DNA of 64,000 bases from Solibacillus sp. FSL H8-0538 (GCF_038003525.1 NZ_JBBOPI010000001.1:3031001-3095000), one strand, 5' to 3'. Counted from the stretch's first letter, positions 48,895-58,301 are shown. Translations and numbers: made by a program. The notes: a model not told the origin generated them from the sequence alone.

Positions 48895-48923
48895 TTGTAT
48901 TGACGAACCTAAACTGTTATAAT
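48895..48923 (+). promoter_or_regulatory. yhfH promoter
   Basis: TTGTAT, 17 bases and a perfect TATAAT, 57 bases before the yhfH start. Confidence 0.75.
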
Positions 48924-48979
48924 ACAATAGATAATATCAACACAGTAATATAACAGTTAAAGTAAAGGAGGAGCCCACA

Positions 48980-49105
48980 ATGTTAGAAAACGTAGTCGAA
49001 TTTTTCAAAAATTTACCCGATAAAGTTTGTGTTCAATGCGGTGATAAAATCGAAGAACAAAGCGAGTGCTACAGCAACAATTGTGATAAATGCAACTCTC
49101 TTTAA
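48980..49105 (+). CDS. yhfH: YhfH family small cysteine-rich protein
   Basis: A 41-residue protein after AAAGGAGGAGCCCACA. Five cysteines (Cys17, 20, 30, 35, 38) include CVQC and CDKC pairs, suggesting a minimal zinc-binding knuckle. The sequence MLENVVEFFKNLPDKVC fits the YhfH family of Bacillus, also encoded near lplJ. The function is unknown. It has its own promoter and terminator and is divergent from lplJ. Confidence 0.9.
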   Translation: MLENVVEFFKNLPDKVCVQCGDKIEEQSECYSNNCDKCNSL

Positions 49106-49196
49106 TCAATATATTATTGTTACTCCGTTAGCTACTGCTAACACCTTCATCTAAGTTTAGGATCGCTCTATAAACTAATACAGCTTACAACATTCA

Positions 49197-49232
49197 AAAT
49201 CCAGGGTTCGCTCAATGCCCTGGATTTTTTTT
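49197..49232 (+). terminator. yhfH terminator
   Basis: AAATCCAGGG and CCCTGGATTT form a 10-bp stem followed by an eight-T run. Confidence 0.85.
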
Positions 49233-49237
49233 GCACG

Positions 49238-49282
49238 TAAAAAAACGATTCACGGGCACTAGCCGCGAATCGTCTTTTTTAT
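49238..49282 (-). terminator. yhgE terminator
   Basis: On the minus strand GACGATTCGCGG and CCGTGAATCGTTT pair and are followed by a T-run, directly after the yhgE stop. Confidence 0.8.
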
Positions 49283-51469
49283 TTACACTTGTTCTACGCC
49301 TTTTGAATAGCGTTTGTTATATAGCAGTGCAAAGTAACCAAAAGTTAATGCTAGGCATGCTACTAAGAAGACACCAAGAATTGACCAATTGTATATTAAG
49401 AATGAACTATCCCCTGTTGAAATCGCCGCTTTGAACGATTGAACAGTAAATGTCATCGGTAAGAATGTATTAAAGATGTGCAACTGATTCGGTACTAATT
49501 CAATTGGGAATGTCCCCGCGCTTGTTGTTAATTGGAAAATTAAAATTAATATACCAACGAAACGACCTGAATCACCAAGTACAGACACTAATAACTGAAT
49601 TAACGCTATGAACGTAAAACTTGTTAATATTGCTGTTACAATAAATTTCGGCATGCTATCCACTTCTAATCCTAACCAGCCGACAACAACGAATACTGAT
49701 ATTAACGCTTGAATAATACCAACAATTGTTAATACAGAAACTTTACTGAAGAACCAACTTGCACCGCTTTTCGGGCGAATGGCTGGCTCAACGAGTGGAA
49801 ATACGATCGAAATTAGTAAAGCTCCAACAAATAATCCAAGAGAAATGAAGTACGGTGCGAAACCTGTACCATAGTTTGGTACGTGGTTAACCGCTGTTTT
49901 TTCAATTTCTACGGGTGCTGCTACCATATCGTATGTTTCCTCTGTTGGATTCACGTTTACTTGCTCACTTGCTTCACCCAATTTTCCAGCTAAAGTAGTT
50001 GTACCATCTGCTAACTCTTTTGTGCCATTTACTAAAGTAGTTGTACCATCTGCTAGTTCCCCAGTTTTTTCTGCAAGCAAAGATGTACCATCATTTATTT
50101 TTATTGATCCTACCGCTAAAGTATTTAAACCTGTTGCTAAATCATTTGCGCCTATAGCAGCAGTTTGTGCACCCGCTGTAAGCTCCGTTAATTTTTCAGC
50201 TAATGTTGCATTACCGCTAGCAAGACTATTTGAACCGTCTACTAACTGTGATGAACTACCATTTAATTGTTTCACACCTGCTGCTACTTGTTGTTGACCC
50301 GCATTTAATTGGGCTGCGCCGTCGCTCAGTGCTGCAATTTTATCATCAATATTTTCTGTACCCGTGTAAAGCTGTGATAATCCACCGCTTACCTGTTTAC
50401 TACCTGCTTGTAATTGTACTAATGCTGTTTTTAAAGCAGTTTGATTTTCTTCAGGAAGCATGGGAATGATTGCTTCGAGTGATGCCGCTAGCTGATCAAT
50501 GCCCCCTGCTACACTTGTTGAACCATCTGCTAACGCTTTAATCTTGTCATCAATTCCAGCTGTACCTGTTGTAAGCGCCGCTAAGTTTTCAGCTAAACTT
50601 GATTGACCACTTGTAAGTGATGCCTGGCCATCAGCTACTTGAGCGACCCCATTAGTATATTGAGCAATACCTTGCTGCAACTGACTAGCACCTTCAGACA
50701 CAGTGGAGGCTCCTGATGCTAGCTGTGCACTAGCATCTGCAATTGTTGAAACACCTGACGCTAGTTGAGATGCTCCTGTTGCTGCACTAGCAGCACCAAC
50801 CGTTAACTCACTAGTACCATCAGATAACTCAATCGTACTTGATGCTAACTGCTCTAAATACCCTTTGATGTCACCTGCTCCGTCCACAATTTTTTGTGCA
50901 CCATCATCAAGCTTAGTAGCACCGACTGACGCTTCTGTAAAGCCATCACCTAATGTTGAGATGGAATCGAATAATTTTTCAGCATATGTTTTAGAAACTT
51001 GACTATTCACCTCTGCTTTAATTCGATCCATTGCTGTTTCCCCGATTTGTGCTCCTAAAAAGTTAAAACCTTCGTTAGGAATGTATTCAATTGTTAATTT
51101 AGAGGGTGTTTCATCTAATAATGTTGTTGCATGTTGTGAGAAGTTTTCAGGGATTTTGATTAAAATATAATAATTTTGTTCCTTTAATTTATCTTCTGCA
51201 CCGTCTGAGTCGATTTCAATGAACTTAAATTGTTCACTTTCAATCAACTCGTCTGTTAACGTTTCTCCTAATCGTATTTCTTCACCGTCTATTGTAGCAC
51301 CTTTGTCTCCATTGACAATCGCAACCGGCATACTACTTAGCTGAGCATACGGATCCCAAAATGCCCAGAGAAACATACCACTATACAGTACTGGAATAAA
51401 TAATACTGCAAAAATTGCCACAAGCATTTTTTTCGTTTTGAAAATTTTTAACCATTCTGCCTTAATCAT
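49283..51469 (-). CDS. yhgE: YhgE/Pip family membrane protein
   Basis: The product is 728 residues. One N-terminal membrane helix (about 15-35) is followed by a conserved domain (NGDKGATIDGEEIRLGETLTD), a long periplasm-side coiled coil of short repeats (about 170-490, units like ALADGSTSVAGGIDQL and LADGTTTLVNGTKEL) and five C-terminal helices (about 540-720). The family includes the lactococcal phage infection protein Pip and ABC-2-like exporters; related proteins are linked to envelope stress or secretion. The adjacent TetR gene is its probable regulator. Confidence 0.92.
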   Translation of the reverse strand: MIKAEWLKIFKTKKMLVAIFAVLFIPVLYSGMFLWAFWDPYAQLSSMPVAIVNGDKGATIDGEEIRLGETLTDELIESEQFKFIEIDSDGAEDKLKEQNYYILIKIPENFSQHATTLLDETPSKLTIEYIPNEGFNFLGAQIGETAMDRIKAEVNSQVSKTYAEKLFDSISTLGDGFTEASVGATKLDDGAQKIVDGAGDIKGYLEQLASSTIELSDGTSELTVGAASAATGASQLASGVSTIADASAQLASGASTVSEGASQLQQGIAQYTNGVAQVADGQASLTSGQSSLAENLAALTTGTAGIDDKIKALADGSTSVAGGIDQLAASLEAIIPMLPEENQTALKTALVQLQAGSKQVSGGLSQLYTGTENIDDKIAALSDGAAQLNAGQQQVAAGVKQLNGSSSQLVDGSNSLASGNATLAEKLTELTAGAQTAAIGANDLATGLNTLAVGSIKINDGTSLLAEKTGELADGTTTLVNGTKELADGTTTLAGKLGEASEQVNVNPTEETYDMVAAPVEIEKTAVNHVPNYGTGFAPYFISLGLFVGALLISIVFPLVEPAIRPKSGASWFFSKVSVLTIVGIIQALISVFVVVGWLGLEVDSMPKFIVTAILTSFTFIALIQLLVSVLGDSGRFVGILILIFQLTTSAGTFPIELVPNQLHIFNTFLPMTFTVQSFKAAISTGDSSFLIYNWSILGVFLVACLALTFGYFALLYNKRYSKGVEQV

Positions 51470-51495
51470 GCTTTTCCACCTTCCTATAAAACTAA

Positions 51496-51520
51496 TTGAC
51501 CCATATCGTCATTCGGTCAA
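51496..51520. promoter_or_regulatory. Putative TetR operator before yhgE
   Basis: TTGACC-N13-GGTCAA, an inverted repeat 27 bases before the yhgE start. The same spacing and half-site occur before the TetR gene at 52170. Confidence 0.65.
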
Positions 51521-51571
51521 ATTAGACTATGAAAAAATCAGTTTTCCATTACTGAAAATCTGATTTTCACA

Positions 51572-52144
51572 TTAATTTTTAGCTAATCCACGAAAAATTG
51601 TTTCTTTAAATATCGATAAAATAGCCTGTTCACCTAATTGCTCATCATGTGTTATTTGCCAATCGACAATAAAGGCTAAATAGGATTTTAATAATAAATA
51701 TGCGACATGCTGAGGATTACATGGATTAATCTCGTCTTTATCAATACCGATTTGGATACGACCTGCCACATACGATACGATTTCTTCTTCTATTTGAAGG
51801 AGCATTTGTTTCACTGTAGGTGTTCGAAGTTCCTTTTCCTCTTCAATCAGCTTTGCAAACAACAAATGACGCTCCCTAAATTGAAGCATTTTCATTAGTG
51901 CAATATGTGCATTTTTCATAAAACCTAGATTAGGATCAATTGTTGCATCCGTTTCTGCCTTCATTTCACGAATCATCGAAATAACAACTTCTTGAAGTAG
52001 CTCTTCTTTATTCGCAAAAAATGTATAAATCGTTCCTTTACCGACATTAGCAATTTTTGCTACTTGGTCCATTGTCGTTGCTTTATAACCAAATAATGAA
52101 AAAGATTTTGATGCGGCTTCTAAAATTTCTTGCCTTCTATCCAT
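51572..52144 (-). CDS. yhgD: TetR family regulator (YhgD-like)
   Basis: The product is 190 residues from the ATG at 52144 (after GGGGGTGA). The TetR DNA-binding domain is RRQEILEAASKSFSLFGYKATTMDQVAKIANVGKGTIYTFFANKEELLQEV (residues 3-53). The C-terminal ligand domain is helical and unclassified. It precedes yhgE by about 100 bases in the same direction, the arrangement found in B. subtilis, and two matching palindromes suggest autoregulation and control of yhgE. Confidence 0.93.
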   Translation of the reverse strand: MDRRQEILEAASKSFSLFGYKATTMDQVAKIANVGKGTIYTFFANKEELLQEVVISMIREMKAETDATIDPNLGFMKNAHIALMKMLQFRERHLLFAKLIEEEKELRTPTVKQMLLQIEEEIVSYVAGRIQIGIDKDEINPCNPQHVAYLLLKSYLAFIVDWQITHDEQLGEQAILSIFKETIFRGLAKN

Positions 52145-52169
52145 GTCGTTCACCCCCAAAATTAAAAAG

Positions 52170-52192
52170 TGACCAGAAAACCATTTCGGTCA
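52170..52192. promoter_or_regulatory. Putative TetR operator before yhgD
   Basis: TGACC-N13-GGTCA, 26 bases before the yhgD start. On the minus strand it shares TGACCGAA with the yhgE site in addition to the half-site. Confidence 0.65.
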
Positions 52193-52232
52193 TCTAGTCA
52201 CCATTATACACCCACCACATTAAATTGCAATA

Positions 52233-52757
52233 TTAATGATTGTGATTTTCATCTGATTCTTCAGTTTGGCCATGCCCATCTTCTGATTCATCCATCTCTT
52301 GGTTGCCGTGATTCATAGAGTTTGAGCTCGTATCTTCTAACACTTTGCCCATGTCTGGATTCCCAACTATAATTTCTTGTTTCGGCATCATGTGTAAACC
52401 GCGAGCTGTAGTATGTGCAAACATATAGTACACACCATCATGATCAAATGTGTAATCCACTTTATACGTACCTTCTTCCGTTAATGTCCCATCAAGCATT
52501 TCGCCCATATCACGCATTCCGGATTCCCATATTTCAAACTTCACTTCGTCAGCATCATTTACAGCTTCTTCCCCCTGTGTTACATGTGCAGAAAGCTCCA
52601 CTGTCTCCTTTGCATTAAAAGTTGCTGGAGATGTAATTGCTACATCAATTGCAACCGGCATCACGCCGCTATCAATTGTATCCACGACTGGCTCTTCTTC
52701 CGCACAGCCAAATAATAATGCTGGTACTGCTACTAAACTAAATAACCACTTTTTCAT
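52233..52757 (-). CDS. YtkA/FixH-like lipoprotein with histidine-rich tail
   Basis: The product is 174 residues. A signal peptide ends in the lipobox LFGC (Cys18). An Ig-like beta domain of the YtkA/FixH type spans about 30-130 (VELSAHVTQGEEAVNDADEVKFEIWESG, then YKVDYTFDHDGVYYMFAHTTARGLHMMPK), with His and Met residues that could bind copper. The tail is acidic and His-rich (GHGQTEESDENHNH), likewise metal-binding in appearance. It is the last gene of a four-gene operon and starts directly after the kinase gene. Confidence 0.85.
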   Translation of the reverse strand: MKKWLFSLVAVPALLFGCAEEEPVVDTIDSGVMPVAIDVAITSPATFNAKETVELSAHVTQGEEAVNDADEVKFEIWESGMRDMGEMLDGTLTEEGTYKVDYTFDHDGVYYMFAHTTARGLHMMPKQEIIVGNPDMGKVLEDTSSNSMNHGNQEMDESEDGHGQTEESDENHNH

Positions 52758-52758
52758 T

Positions 52759-54150
52759 TTATAGTTCCTCCATTAATGGCAGCGTTATATGCACGCATGT
52801 CCCTTTTTCTAGCTCACTTGTAATAACTAACTTCCCATTATGCAGTTTAATTAACTGCTCCACAATGGACAGTCCTAACCCACTGCCTCCATCTACTCGG
52901 CTACGTGCTTTATTAACACGGTAAAAGCGCTCCGTAATATGTGGTAAGTCTTGTTCAGGAATTCCGATCCCATAATCCTGTACCGTAATCTGTGCAGCGT
53001 CACTAGCTTGCGTAGTAACAATCAATACTCTCGAATGTTCATTTGAGTAACGAATCGCATTTTCAATTAAATTAATAAAAATTTGCTTTAGTTTTTCCTC
53101 ATCTCCGAGCACAATCAATTCTTCGTCAAGTTCGGTATGAAATGTTATATGTTTAACTGCTGCCTGATACTCTAACAGTGACAACGCATCACGAATCGTT
53201 TCCGCTAAAACAATTGGATCGAATTCTATCGTATCTAGCTCCTGATTCGTACGCGCGAGTTGCAGTAGTTCATTCGTGAGCCGCTCCATCCGGTTTGCCT
53301 CACGAGTAATTAGTTGGAGTGCCTCATCACGCTCTGCTCCTTCAATAAAGCCATTTTGTATCGTTTCACTATACCCCTTTACATAACTAATCGGCGTACG
53401 AAGCTCATGTGAAATCGTAGCTAAAAACACTTTTTGTGCTTCGTCCTCTTGCTGAATCGACTGAGCCATTTGATTGAAAGCCGAAGATAGTGTACCAATC
53501 TCGTCACGCGATGTTACTGCCACTCTGGCTCCGTAGTCACCTTTCGACATTTGCTCCACAGCATGCTGTAATTCATTTAGTGGACGCATAATGCGACGAA
53601 TACCTTTATAAACGAAGAAGCCGATTAGTAACGAAAAGATAAGTGCCCCGCCGAGCAATAACAGAACCTCTTTATTCGCAAGCTCTGAAATTTTGGCAAG
53701 TGGATAATATAAATATAAAATGCCTTCTAGTCGATTTTGATCGGTAAATGGCAAAATGACCGAAATAATTTGACGTTCAAAACGCTCCTCATAGCCGATT
53801 TTCGTAATCGACTTGCCTTCTAAAAGCAGCTGCCGTTCATCAACACCGATTAATGTATCATAATCGATATCAAACGGTACGCAGGCACTCAGCTCCCTCG
53901 GGTTTCGCACCGCAAATACATTTATATTTGAAAAAGCATTATAGCTTTCAATTTCTTGGATCAGGTCTTCCGTTACCTTGCCGCCCTTATAAATCGTTTG
54001 TAGCTTTTCGCCAATCTCGACCATCGAGACTTCGGTATCCTCAACATATAATTGCTCATATAAAAAGTCCGTAAACCAATACATAAAAATAATCGTCACA
54101 AGTAAAAACAGGACAATTAGTAACCAAATTTTTGTAGATAATTTCTTCAT
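52759..54150 (-). CDS. Sensor histidine kinase with HAMP domain
   Basis: The product is 463 residues. Two membrane helices (about 9-28 and 163-185) flank an extracytoplasmic sensor of about 130 residues. A HAMP domain (about 187-240, RIMRPLNELQHAVEQMSKGD), the His box FLATISHELRTPISYVKGYS (about 248-267) and an HATPase domain (NLIENAIRYS, DYGIGIPEQDL, GGSGLGLSIVEQL) follow. It is cotranscribed with the regulator upstream (ATGA overlap) and with lipoproteins on both sides, so an envelope or metal/redox signal is likely but not proven. Confidence 0.94.
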   Translation of the reverse strand: MKKLSTKIWLLIVLFLLVTIIFMYWFTDFLYEQLYVEDTEVSMVEIGEKLQTIYKGGKVTEDLIQEIESYNAFSNINVFAVRNPRELSACVPFDIDYDTLIGVDERQLLLEGKSITKIGYEERFERQIISVILPFTDQNRLEGILYLYYPLAKISELANKEVLLLLGGALIFSLLIGFFVYKGIRRIMRPLNELQHAVEQMSKGDYGARVAVTSRDEIGTLSSAFNQMAQSIQQEDEAQKVFLATISHELRTPISYVKGYSETIQNGFIEGAERDEALQLITREANRMERLTNELLQLARTNQELDTIEFDPIVLAETIRDALSLLEYQAAVKHITFHTELDEELIVLGDEEKLKQIFINLIENAIRYSNEHSRVLIVTTQASDAAQITVQDYGIGIPEQDLPHITERFYRVNKARSRVDGGSGLGLSIVEQLIKLHNGKLVITSELEKGTCVHITLPLMEEL

Positions 54151-54839
54151 TTACATTTTTCAAAGCGATAACCAATACCCCATACCGTTTGGATATAGTC
54201 ACTTGCTTCCTTCGACTTTTTGCCTAGCTTTATGCGCAGCGTTTTAATATGGGTATCTACCGTGCGCGTGCCTCCAGCATAATTAATATCCCAAATAAGC
54301 TCTAGCAATTGCTCACGTGAATAGACCGTATCTGGATTTTGCATAAATAAATGCAGGAGCTCGTATTCTTTTAATGTTAAGACTACGGGCTGTTGATTAA
54401 TCATTACTTTACGTGAACTTTCATCGAGCTGAATAACCCCACGCTGTAAAAACTTTTGCTCCACATCATGTGTAGTTACACCTGTACGACGTAGCACTGC
54501 GTTAATTCGTGCTATGAGCTCACTTGCTGTAAATGGTTTGACCATATAATCATCGCCGCCAAGCGTTAATCCTTTTACTTTATCCTCATTTGCATCGCGA
54601 GCTGTTAGGAAAATAACTGGGGTATTTGAAAGACTACGAATCGCTTCGCACACCGTAAAGCCATCTTCCCCCGGCATCATCACATCAAGTAAAACGAGAT
54701 CCACTATTTCTTGCATGAGAACATGGTATGCTTCCGTTCCATTAGCAGCGGTAAATGTTTTGAAGCCAGATTTAGTTAGCATAACGTCAATTAAATTACG
54801 CATATCTTGTTCATCATCGACGATTAAAATCGTTGCCAT
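54147..54839 (-). CDS. OmpR-family response regulator
   Basis: The product is 230 residues. The receiver domain has Asp8/Asp9, phospho-acceptor Asp52 in LVLLDVMMP and the Lys in YMVKPF; the C-terminal winged helix includes YSREQLLELIWD, GGTRTVDTHIKTLRIKLG and VWGIGYRF. It pairs with the kinase downstream and starts 4 bases after the propeller lipoprotein gene. Confidence 0.95.
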   Translation of the reverse strand: MATILIVDDEQDMRNLIDVMLTKSGFKTFTAANGTEAYHVLMQEIVDLVLLDVMMPGEDGFTVCEAIRSLSNTPVIFLTARDANEDKVKGLTLGGDDYMVKPFTASELIARINAVLRRTGVTTHDVEQKFLQRGVIQLDESSRKVMINQQPVVLTLKEYELLHLFMQNPDTVYSREQLLELIWDINYAGGTRTVDTHIKTLRIKLGKKSKEASDYIQTVWGIGYRFEKCK

Positions 54840-54843
54840 ATGT

Positions 54844-55800
54844 TTATCCCTCTCTTACAAGTAATTGAAACGGACCTTTGCCTGTCCTGATTTCTGCTGT
54901 TACATTGCCGTCCTGAATGAAATATAAGGTTTGGTCGTCATAGCCTGCTACTATAATCGCTTTCTTAAAATAAGCGACCGCAAATGGATTGGCTCCTATT
55001 TCAGCCTGCCATTTGATCACTCCTGCTGAATCTGTTACATATAGCTCATTTTCACCGTGACTAATAACAGCAATTTCATCGTCTTGCTTAGCAAATCCTA
55101 CAGGCATTAATGGCATAGCTACTTCCTTCACTTTTTTACCGTTGTTCAAATTATAAATATCGACGCTTTGATTTGGGCTACTTCCTTCACCGTGCCCACC
55201 AATCCAAATACTATCTTGTTCTGGCAATACTAAAATACCATGTGATGATTTGGCAATGTCCCATTCATCGACCAGTTGTAAATCTTTCATTGATACGACG
55301 GATAGCACCGTATCTTTATAGTTAATTACATATAAATTTTCTCCAGAAGCCGCCATAGACATCGGATAATTCCGTAGCTTTATAGATTGTAAGAGGCGGC
55401 CCTGTGCGCTATAGCTCGATAACTCATTCGTTCGACTATTAGTAATAAATAATTGTTCCGATGCGTCATTATAATATGCATTCGTAACGCCAAGCCCTGT
55501 TTCTATCGCCGTTAATTTTTTACCAGACGACAATTCATATAAATCCGCTTCATCTAACTGATGTCCATATAGCAAGATAGAATCGTAGCCAACTAAGACT
55601 GCACCTGTATATGCTTTTTCAAAAGACCATGTTGCAATTTCCTTTGCTTTTTTGTCATAAATTGTGAGCGACGGCTGTAAAATATTCATCGATGCAACAA
55701 AGGATTGATGGGGATCAACTTCTGCATAATGTTCATTTGAACAGCCTGCAATAAGACAAACACATAACATACTCATATAAATTATTCGACGTCCTGTCAT
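54844..55800 (-). CDS. Beta-propeller lipoprotein (YncE-like)
   Basis: The product is 318 residues. A signal peptide ends in IAGC (Cys20), so it is a surface lipoprotein. The rest consists of repeating beta strands of about 40 residues (VLVGYDSILLYGHQLDEADL, YYNDASEQLFITNSRTNEL, SMAASGENLYVINYKDTVL) with YVTN/YncE-type motifs, forming a propeller of about seven blades. The function is unknown; as the first gene of an operon with a two-component system it may be an accessory sensor. Confidence 0.85.
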   Translation of the reverse strand: MTGRRIIYMSMLCVCLIAGCSNEHYAEVDPHQSFVASMNILQPSLTIYDKKAKEIATWSFEKAYTGAVLVGYDSILLYGHQLDEADLYELSSGKKLTAIETGLGVTNAYYNDASEQLFITNSRTNELSSYSAQGRLLQSIKLRNYPMSMAASGENLYVINYKDTVLSVVSMKDLQLVDEWDIAKSSHGILVLPEQDSIWIGGHGEGSSPNQSVDIYNLNNGKKVKEVAMPLMPVGFAKQDDEIAVISHGENELYVTDSAGVIKWQAEIGANPFAVAYFKKAIIVAGYDDQTLYFIQDGNVTAEIRTGKGPFQLLVREG

Positions 55801-55875
55801 TAAACGACACCTCTATTTTAGAGTACTTGATAAATGTGAAATTTGCATGAAGTATCTGAAAAAAATTATGAACGT

Positions 55876-55921
55876 AAATAGGGGGGTGATTCTAAAAGAT
55901 TTTAGAATCACCCCCCTATTT
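55876..55921. terminator. Perfect 22-bp hairpin after hemY
   Basis: AAATAGGGGGGTGATTCTAA continues to 55897 and is exactly complementary to 55900-55921, with only two bases between the arms. It begins three bases after the hemY stop. It has only a weak T-rich tail on the minus strand. Confidence 0.72.
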
Positions 55922-55923
55922 CG

Positions 55924-57357
55924 TTAAACGGCTTCACTTGAAAACATTTGGTCTATAAGGTGCTTTGCTGCATTTTTCCCTTGTGCAACACAGTCCGGTA
56001 CACTAATCCCCTCATATGAGCTCCCAATAAGCTGTACTTGAGGGAACTGCTCACTAAACCGTTCCTTTAAAATGCTTAAAAGTTTATCATGACCTACTGT
56101 GTACTGCGGCATAGATTGCTTCCAACGTGCAACGACTGTAAATACTGGATTATCATGCAGGTCAATTGCCTTTTGTAAGTCTTGAACGACAGTTTTTTCA
56201 ATTTCGCTATCCGATAATTCTACGATTGATTCATCTCCAACACGACCAATATACACACGGAGTAAGTCGTAGCCTTCTGGTGAGACATTATCCCATTTTC
56301 GGTTATTCCATGTACACGATGTAATCGCAAAATCACTGTTACGTGAAACAAAAAAGTTTAACGCGTCCTTATATTTATTAATTTGGCCTTCTTTAAATGC
56401 CATTGTGACAGTAGCAATCGTCGCATAGTTCATACTCGGTAAATCTTGCATTAGGTTGGAACCTCTAAATACATCTTTTGCTACATTATACGGTGTCGTC
56501 ATAATGACCGCATCCGCTTGAATCGGTGCAATATTATTTAAATAAATTTGCAATGAATTGTCAGATGATTTTTCGATTGAATCGACTTTTACACCTTTTA
56601 GAATCGTATTTGGTGCTAGTTCCGCTTCTAACGTTTCGACTAATGTTTCTAAGCCATTGCGAAATGTTTCGTAATGTAGCTCATCTTTATCGTCTCCAAT
56701 GGCGTAAATTCCTTTACCTGATTTCTTCATGCCTAAAATAAGACTGCGATGCTCTTTCTCTAACTGGTAAAACTGTGGAAACATAGATTGCATACTTAAA
56801 TGGTCCACATCACCTGCAAATGTACCTGCAAGAACGGGCTCCACTAAATTTTCTACCACTTCTTTTCCGAAACGTCGTCTAAAGAAATCACTAATTGGTT
56901 CGTCTATTTTCTCACTTGATTTCGGCAATAAAAGATCACCTGCTGCTCGAATTTTACCACTTATAGAAATTAAACTAGAAGTAATGAATGAGGAGACTTC
57001 AGGTGATCCCCCGAATAATAAATTACTCGGGATTGGATGCAGTTCACTACCCACTGCTATATAAGTTTGTCCATTTTTATTTTGAACAATCTCATGTTCA
57101 ATCCGCAAATCACGAGCTAACGAACGGACACTACTACAAGAATCGAAAAACGACTCAGGGCCACGCTCAATGATAAATCCATCCTTGCGCAAAGTATGGA
57201 TTTTCCCACCTACGCGCAATGAGGATTCGATTAACACCACATCTAATGGCAAATTATACTGCTTCGCTTCTTGTTGTAAATAGAATGCCGTCGTTAAACC
57301 TGTAATTCCACCACCTATTACGACTACCTTGCGTCTTGTTAAAGTCACCCTCATCAT
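55924..57357 (-). CDS. hemY: Coproporphyrinogen/protoporphyrinogen oxidase
   Basis: The product is 477 residues of the oxygen-dependent PPO family. The FAD-binding motif is VVVIGGGITGLTTAFYLQQEA (about 11-31), followed by SSLRVGGKIHTLRKDGFIIERGPESF, and the C-terminus has LIGSSYEGISVPDCVAQGKNAA. In Firmicutes it oxidises coproporphyrinogen III in the coproporphyrin-dependent haem pathway. Last gene of hemE-hemH-hemY, 12 bases after hemH. Confidence 0.95.
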   Translation of the reverse strand: MMRVTLTRRKVVVIGGGITGLTTAFYLQQEAKQYNLPLDVVLIESSLRVGGKIHTLRKDGFIIERGPESFFDSCSSVRSLARDLRIEHEIVQNKNGQTYIAVGSELHPIPSNLLFGGSPEVSSFITSSLISISGKIRAAGDLLLPKSSEKIDEPISDFFRRRFGKEVVENLVEPVLAGTFAGDVDHLSMQSMFPQFYQLEKEHRSLILGMKKSGKGIYAIGDDKDELHYETFRNGLETLVETLEAELAPNTILKGVKVDSIEKSSDNSLQIYLNNIAPIQADAVIMTTPYNVAKDVFRGSNLMQDLPSMNYATIATVTMAFKEGQINKYKDALNFFVSRNSDFAITSCTWNNRKWDNVSPEGYDLLRVYIGRVGDESIVELSDSEIEKTVVQDLQKAIDLHDNPVFTVVARWKQSMPQYTVGHDKLLSILKERFSEQFPQVQLIGSSYEGISVPDCVAQGKNAAKHLIDQMFSSEAV

Positions 57358-57368
57358 CGCTCTCTATA

Positions 57369-58301
57369 TTAATTCGCTAACGTTTTATTGATTACATCTA
57401 CCATTGCATCTATAAATAATGGATGCGTGTTTGGCATTGTTGGGCGGTAGTAGCTTGCCCCAATTTCGTCACACACAACTTTACATTCGATATCGTTATC
57501 ATAAAGAACTTCTAAATGCTCCGTTACAAAGCCAACTGGAATATATACGAATGCTTTATAGCCAAATTCATTATATAAATCACGTGTTAAATCTTGTACA
57601 TCGGGTCCTAACCATGGCTCTGGTGTTTGACCAGCTGATTGCCAACCAACTTTTACGTTTTCGATACCAGCTGCTTCTTGAATAAGACGCGCTGTTTCGA
57701 TTAATTGCTCCTCGTATGGGTCACCAGCTAATTTGATTTTTTCTGGTAATGAGTGGTTTGACACAACTAGACATGCATTTGCTCGTTCATCGTCTGTCAT
57801 TTTTGCAAACTCACCTTGAACGGCTTGCTTCCAAAATTCGATAAACTTTGGCTCAGTGTAGAATGATTCTACAGAAGTAATGTTTAATGTACCACCAAGT
57901 TTTTCAGCCGCTTCTTTTGCACGACCGTTGTATGATTTGATTGAGAATGTCGAAAAGTGAGGAGCAAGTACGATTGATACCGCTTCACGGATTCCTTCTG
58001 CAACCATTGCTTCAACAGCATCTTCTACGAATGGCTCAATGTGCTTAAGACCGATAAATAGTTTGTATTCTACTTCGTCTTGTACTTCATTCAACCGTGT
58101 ACAAAGTGCTTCTGCTTGCGATTTAGTCATTTTAGCAAGTGGTGAAATCCCACCGATTGCCTCATAACGAGCAGCAAGGTCATCAATATGTTCTTGAGAT
58201 GGCTTACGACCGCGACGGATATGTGTGTAATAACGTTCGATATCTGCCTCTGAGTAAGGAGTTCCGTATGCCATGACTAATAATCCACGTACTTCTTTCA
58301 T
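57369..58301 (-). CDS. hemH: Ferrochelatase (coproporphyrin ferrochelatase, CpfC)
   Basis: The product is 310 residues, the Bacillus HemH length. LLVMAYGTPYSEADIERYYTHIRRGRKP starts the protein; the active-site histidine is in LAPHFSTFSIKSY (about residue 182) and the Glu in GFVTEHLEVLYDNDIE (about 263). It inserts Fe2+ into coproporphyrin III. It lies between hemE and hemY. Confidence 0.97.
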   Translation of the reverse strand: MKEVRGLLVMAYGTPYSEADIERYYTHIRRGRKPSQEHIDDLAARYEAIGGISPLAKMTKSQAEALCTRLNEVQDEVEYKLFIGLKHIEPFVEDAVEAMVAEGIREAVSIVLAPHFSTFSIKSYNGRAKEAAEKLGGTLNITSVESFYTEPKFIEFWKQAVQGEFAKMTDDERANACLVVSNHSLPEKIKLAGDPYEEQLIETARLIQEAAGIENVKVGWQSAGQTPEPWLGPDVQDLTRDLYNEFGYKAFVYIPVGFVTEHLEVLYDNDIECKVVCDEIGASYYRPTMPNTHPLFIDAMVDVINKTLAN

